Shown here: positions 60,420 to 64,000 of the stretch, piece after piece
Numbering within the stretch: position 1 is the first letter of the stretch
Layout of the letters: every line of letters starts with the position of its first letter
From: Pyrenopolyporus hunteri
Lineage: Eukaryota > Ascomycota > Sordariomycetes > Xylariales > Hypoxylaceae
Assembly (NCBI GenBank): GCA_902806595.1
Contig: CADCXC010000003.1
Location: 2,666,001 to 2,730,000, forward strand
Reading direction: 5' to 3'
DNA: 64,000 nt
Made by a program: the position numbers and the translations under genes
The notes under the pieces: model-generated
Told to the model about the DNA's origin: nothing
The model's database searches: none
The model's input: the letters and a program-made list of their open reading frames with translations, nothing else

Positions 60420-60689
60420 TCATTTGTAGCCAACCGCGGTCGCGCACTTTTGACAGTAGTAGAGGTTAAACCCGACTCGAATCATCCCGGTCGAAGCTGG
60501 GTCGTCTGTCGATGTGGCCTCGACGTGGCGATGGCAGCGTAGGCAGCGCAGCACCTCGACCGAAGCGACGGGTTGGACCTCCATGCTGTTTCGGATGGAG
60601 AGATCGGTATCAGAAGACGACGGTGAGCTACTGTCTGTATCTATTGATGAGGAGCTGGCGTAATGTGTCTTTGAAGGTCGGCTTGACAT
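60420..60689 (-). CDS. Small CxxC/CxxC zinc-binding-like protein
   Basis: An 89-residue single-exon frame starting at the ATG at 60689. A longer frame to 60926 exists, but its extra residues look like translated leader. Residues 8-35 are Ser/Asp-rich and disordered. The C-terminal half has LRCLRCHRHVE (Cys 49 and 52, His 53/55) and, about 27 residues later, LYYCQKCATAVGYK (Cys 79 and 82), a compact zinc-ribbon-like pair. Hydrophobic spacing between the two pairs (MIRVGFNLYYC) fits a small beta-ribbon. It is compact, ends cleanly and has good codon use, so I consider it real. Function is unknown; similar short Cys-pair proteins are frequent unnamed genes in Sordariomycetes as far as I know. 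Confidence 0.7.
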   Translation of the reverse strand: MSSRPSKTHYASSSSIDTDSSSPSSSDTDLSIRNSMEVQPVASVEVLRCLRCHRHVEATSTDDPASTGMIRVGFNLYYCQKCATAVGYK

Positions 60690-61747
60690 GTTGATGAGTG
60701 GCAAGCGGCGGCGTGGACTAGCGTATATGTATATGTGTGGAGGGAGGGGGGGTGCGAGAAGGGACGTTGGCGGCTTATATGGATGCCTTTTTGAAAAAGT
60801 CGGAATGGAATGTGAAGCGTGGAGCTTCTCTTGGGGTGTGAACTTGTTTCGGAACGTTTGGCGCACGTAGGCTTGAGCCGAGAGATCCAGTTCACCAGGG
60901 TAGGGGGTAGAGAAGAAGCTCCGCAAGGAAGAGGGTCCCTTTCCTCTTTTTCTATGTAGGTCTGACCAAGTTCCAGAAAGGACAGGTCCAGTCCCCGTCG
61001 CCCGCTAGCACAGCACAAGGACAAGGACAAGTGATGTACCTAATATGAGAAAGTGGTAATATGGCGCAAGTGTCCAGAGTGGAACCCAACTGGGAGCAGG
61101 CGTCCAGTTTGTGCCTGGTCACGAATAGACAAGGGTGTAACGTAAGGCAAGGTAGGGGTATAAGCCAGGAGCCAGAAGCAGATAGGGAGAAAAAAGAGGA
61201 AAAAAAAAAAAAAAGGATGGGAGGAATAGCGTGCTGCCTAAAATCCCGATGACCTCGGCGTTTCGCTCTTCTCTGTATAAGCGGATCCGTCGGGCTCGAA
61301 CGTACAACTTCGTTCATGCGTTGTATTGTTTTCTTTCACGGCTGTGGCTTTTTCTCTCTCTCCTCGATGACACGATGTATCTCGGGGAAATCGCCGGGAA
61401 CGCAGCACGGCCTCTCGGTCTGCTGTTTATGTCACTATTGTTTACCTATGTAACGGGGCCTAGACCTATTCATGGAGCGGCCAATCTATCCTCCATCGAT
61501 ATGCCTGTGCAGAGTTATTTCCCCAGTTAGGTATTCCCTGGTAATAAGAGATTATGGATTTGTTTGAGTCGTTTCGCATGTAATTAGGTAGTTTCTGAAG
61601 GCGAGGAAACAGAGCCTTGGGAACTAATAAAGTACCTATATCTCCTACTATGGTCTGAATGGTAGACTTGTTTCTTTGTAGCTATTGATTAAGTTGAGTT
61701 GTACATGCGCACATAAGTGCTTGTCAATGGACTTGACCCAATGAATC
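60690..61747. other. Spacer between two small genes
   Basis: Promoter of the CxxC mini-protein lies at the left end. A poly-A tract is at 61199-61214. A 93-codon frame from the ATG at 61249 to 61530 on the plus strand has a hydrophobic stretch but no other support. Confidence 0.5.
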
Positions 61748-61998
61748 ATGCCAGAAGAAATCGAGATCCCGGGAAATGCATTCTTACTCCCTATCGAGGA
61801 TGCGGACTACTATGTTGTAGGTAACGTGTAATACTCTCTCCCTCTTTATTACTTTTACACTACGTCGATGTTAATACATAGAGTAACGAGTTTTGCTACA
61901 TGGTGGAGTTGGGTGATCTAAGATCGAGAAAATATGCTGTCATCCATTGCGCGTTGTGTCTCCGGCGTCATAACAAGTCGGAGGTATATCCGCCGTAG
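61748..61998 (+). CDS. Predicted spliced 64-residue protein
   Basis: Two small exons are read, 61748-61825 and 61882-61998, with a 56-nt intron (GTGTAA donor, GTTAAT branch, ATAG acceptor). The join gives MPEEIEIPGNAFLLPIEDAD and, in the second exon, NEFCYMVELGDLRSRKYAV then CALCLRRHNKSEVYPP, ending at TAG. Each exon is too short to stand alone, but the acidic start, hydrophobic middle and CxxC-containing basic end read like a real small protein, and the intron signals are well placed. No family is recognised. The alternative donor three to five bases upstream gives an early stop, so the chosen donor is the only one that keeps the frame. Confidence 0.45.
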
Positions 61999-64000
61999 CC
62001 CACCATCATCCCACCCACTAATAAATCCGAACCGGCCTCTAAAGCTACCCTATTGACAGCTGAAACCGAAGCATGCTGAAATGAATGTATGTGTAAATTC
62101 TCACACCGTCGAGTGAAACTTCATCTTCACGAAAACCGCGGAGCCGGCTTTCTCCACGATTTGACTGTTGAATATTGTCGAGTGCCCCTACACTTTCGTT
62201 TACAATATTGTTTGAATTGGTTGGTTGGGTACTGCACGTAAAGCAGCAGCAGGTGATGCTCACACCCAGACCTGCTGATATTGGCTTGCATTTACTTCTG
62301 CTCCCTTTGGCGCACCATTTGCCGAGCGCGTCACCGCAGAGAAGCGACAGCATCTACACAGACGTTTCTTTTACACACATGCGCTTCTATTGGATTTCAC
62401 ATCGTTCGGTATAAACGACAATGCACAATGTAACCCTTGATGAGCTGGCACGATCCGATTCTCAAGGGTAGCATTACCTAATGGCTAATATGTATTTTGA
62501 CTTCATAATATAAAAACTATTCCGCGGTCGAGAACCGAGTGGACTGGGCGGTCTTCTTGGAACTCCATCCGCGACAAAGAAATTTCTATCGAGTTCAGTA
62601 GCGGTTGCTCTCACACACACCAAAGAGATCATAAGGCGCCGAGCCCGCTTAAGTCCCGATGAATCAGCTAAACTCTCGATCCAGGCCCTTTTTCCGCTAG
62701 ACCTAGTGACGATCATTAACGGTGGGGATCTGAGATGGATCCTCCAGCGCAGCAGAGTCCAGCGACCATCCCGAGAGCATTCATACCTATTTGCCACTTG
62801 CACAATAACAGTCGTGGTGCTTGTTTCAAACCGATTCGCAAGGAGAGTTTGGCACTAGAAAACAAACTATATAGAAAAGATAAACGGAAAGGGACATCGC
62901 TATGGAGCATGATCTGCCATCCCGGAGCGCAATCCCCTGGCGGTCCTGGCAGCCCTGGCGCGGTCGCGACCCGATTCTCCTTCGACTCCAGTTTTACCCT
63001 CACCACGGTTCTTACACTACATAGTATGTATGGATCTGCTTGATCTTGCAGATCCACTCAAGGGGGGGAGGACCGGTGGGGGATTAAGGAGGAGAGAGAT
63101 TACGAATATTGGAGAATAATCATGAATATTCAAGGACGGTGTGCTTTAAGGTTAGGAGCCAACGATGGAGCTACGATTCAGCATTTGACCCTGCGTAGCT
63201 AATCTAGCTGAGGCTGCAAGAGCTTCCTCACGTGTAACCGGTGAAGAATAATTAAAAGCAGCTCGGTAGGGATATTAACATCCGATGGAGATGGATGCCA
63301 AAGAACGCCGACACGACGCCGCCTGCAAGCCTGAGGATCACGACCGCTGGCCTGTATGCAGCAAGCCGTCCTCATCAACAATTCCGGCCATTCATATGGT
63401 AATCGTATATGCACCGAGGCTCTAGCATCGAGATGCATTTCCGGTAGGTTCATTCAATCCCTTCTCCCTCAAAGAGGTTAATTGATGGGAGTTGTGAAAT
63501 TTGTTCTCGTCATTCTTGAATCTTCCATTAAACGGATCCATGCTCTCGCATTGGCTGAGGTGGGCGTGTGTGGGTTAGCCGTATACAGTAGAGCCTCACT
63601 TTGAGTACCCATGCTATCTAATTTTTTTTTATGCACAGCCTAGACTATTTCTTCTCGTCCGGAATATTCTATGAACAGAAGAAGAAAGACTCCTATACAG
63701 GTATGTACATCTAGACGCAAGCAGTCCAATTATTGAGTACTATGGGATGGAAGAGCACGAACTCGGGATCTCGGCCTGGACAGAACGAATGATCGACAAA
63801 GGAGATCGAAGATTCCCGTTGTCCAGCCCTGCCCAGAGGGGTGGCACATAGATGGGGGCTGTGGGCCGTGGGCGTTCCAGATCCAGCATTCATTAGCTCG
63901 TCTGATGACACGGGGACTCGCACATAGGGAACGCGAAGATATTCGCATTTTACGTACGGCGTACTACCAGGGGTCGTGAATTGACAATATTACCAATGCT
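61999..64000. other. Right-hand end of the window without a supported gene
   Basis: Frames up to about 110 codons occur (for example 62735-63043 plus and 62474-62803 minus), but they overlap each other on opposite strands and lack recognisable motifs. A gene may begin beyond the right edge. Confidence 0.5.

Noticed and set aside
61249..61530. 93-codon frame with a hydrophobic segment
   Set aside because: Preceded by a poly-A tract, with no conserved features or intron signals to support it.
62474..63057. Overlapping frames on both strands near 62.5-63.0 kb
   Set aside because: Mutually overlapping, about 100 codons each, without recognisable domains; either could be real, but neither can be supported.

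Overview
The window is nuclear DNA from a filamentous ascomycete. The genes carry short spliceosomal introns (51-138 nt) with fungal donor, branch-point and acceptor signals, and the gene content is typical of Pezizomycotina: a HET-domain protein, a Zn2Cys6 regulator, an AMT/MEP ammonium transporter, a Mug190-like C2/SMP protein, a Baeyer-Villiger-type monooxygenase and a PDR-type ABC transporter. Long intergenic spacers are littered with a degenerate near-palindrome of the type TAGGTAGGTACCTACCTA. I infer a Sordariomycete, possibly Xylariales; the order is a guess.

Layout. 1-7 kb: 3' part of an unrecognised gene (+), a small class I methyltransferase (+), and a large membrane-anchored SMP/C2 protein (+). 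7-10 kb: gene-free spacer. 10.1-17.7 kb: a Zn2Cys6 transcription factor (+) whose zinc cluster is split over three exons, convergent with an unrecognised 824-residue protein (-) containing a strictly periodic CxxC array, followed by an ammonium transporter (-) with HGATAR sites upstream. 17.7-21.5 kb: gene-free. 21.5-27.7 kb, all minus strand: HET-domain protein, an ABM-like small protein, and a HIT-family protein. 28.5-31.7 kb: inositol polyphosphate 5-phosphatase with a C-terminal tail (-). 32.9-33.8 kb: decapping activator Dcp1 (+). 35.0-37.3 kb: serine/threonine kinase (-). 37.3-41.8 kb: AT-rich spacer including a strand-asymmetric, G-poor block. 41.8-52.3 kb: FAD monooxygenase (+, six exons) and PDR ABC transporter (+, four exons), an accessory-looking pair. 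52.3-64 kb: mostly gene-poor, with several small predicted proteins (a myristoylation-type His-rich protein, a CxxC mini-protein and a spliced 64-residue protein).

Gene structures were obtained by reading introns by eye. All reported joins keep frame exactly. Functional calls rest on recognised motifs, not database searches. The core genes (Dcp1, 5-phosphatase, kinase, HIT, methyltransferase, SMP/C2 protein) look like ordinary housekeeping content. The HET gene, monooxygenase/ABC pair and small orphan proteins look accessory. The least explained gene is the one at 12.4-15.1 kb, which combines a helical N-terminal region, four CxxC units spaced exactly nine residues apart, and a long repeat-rich tail.
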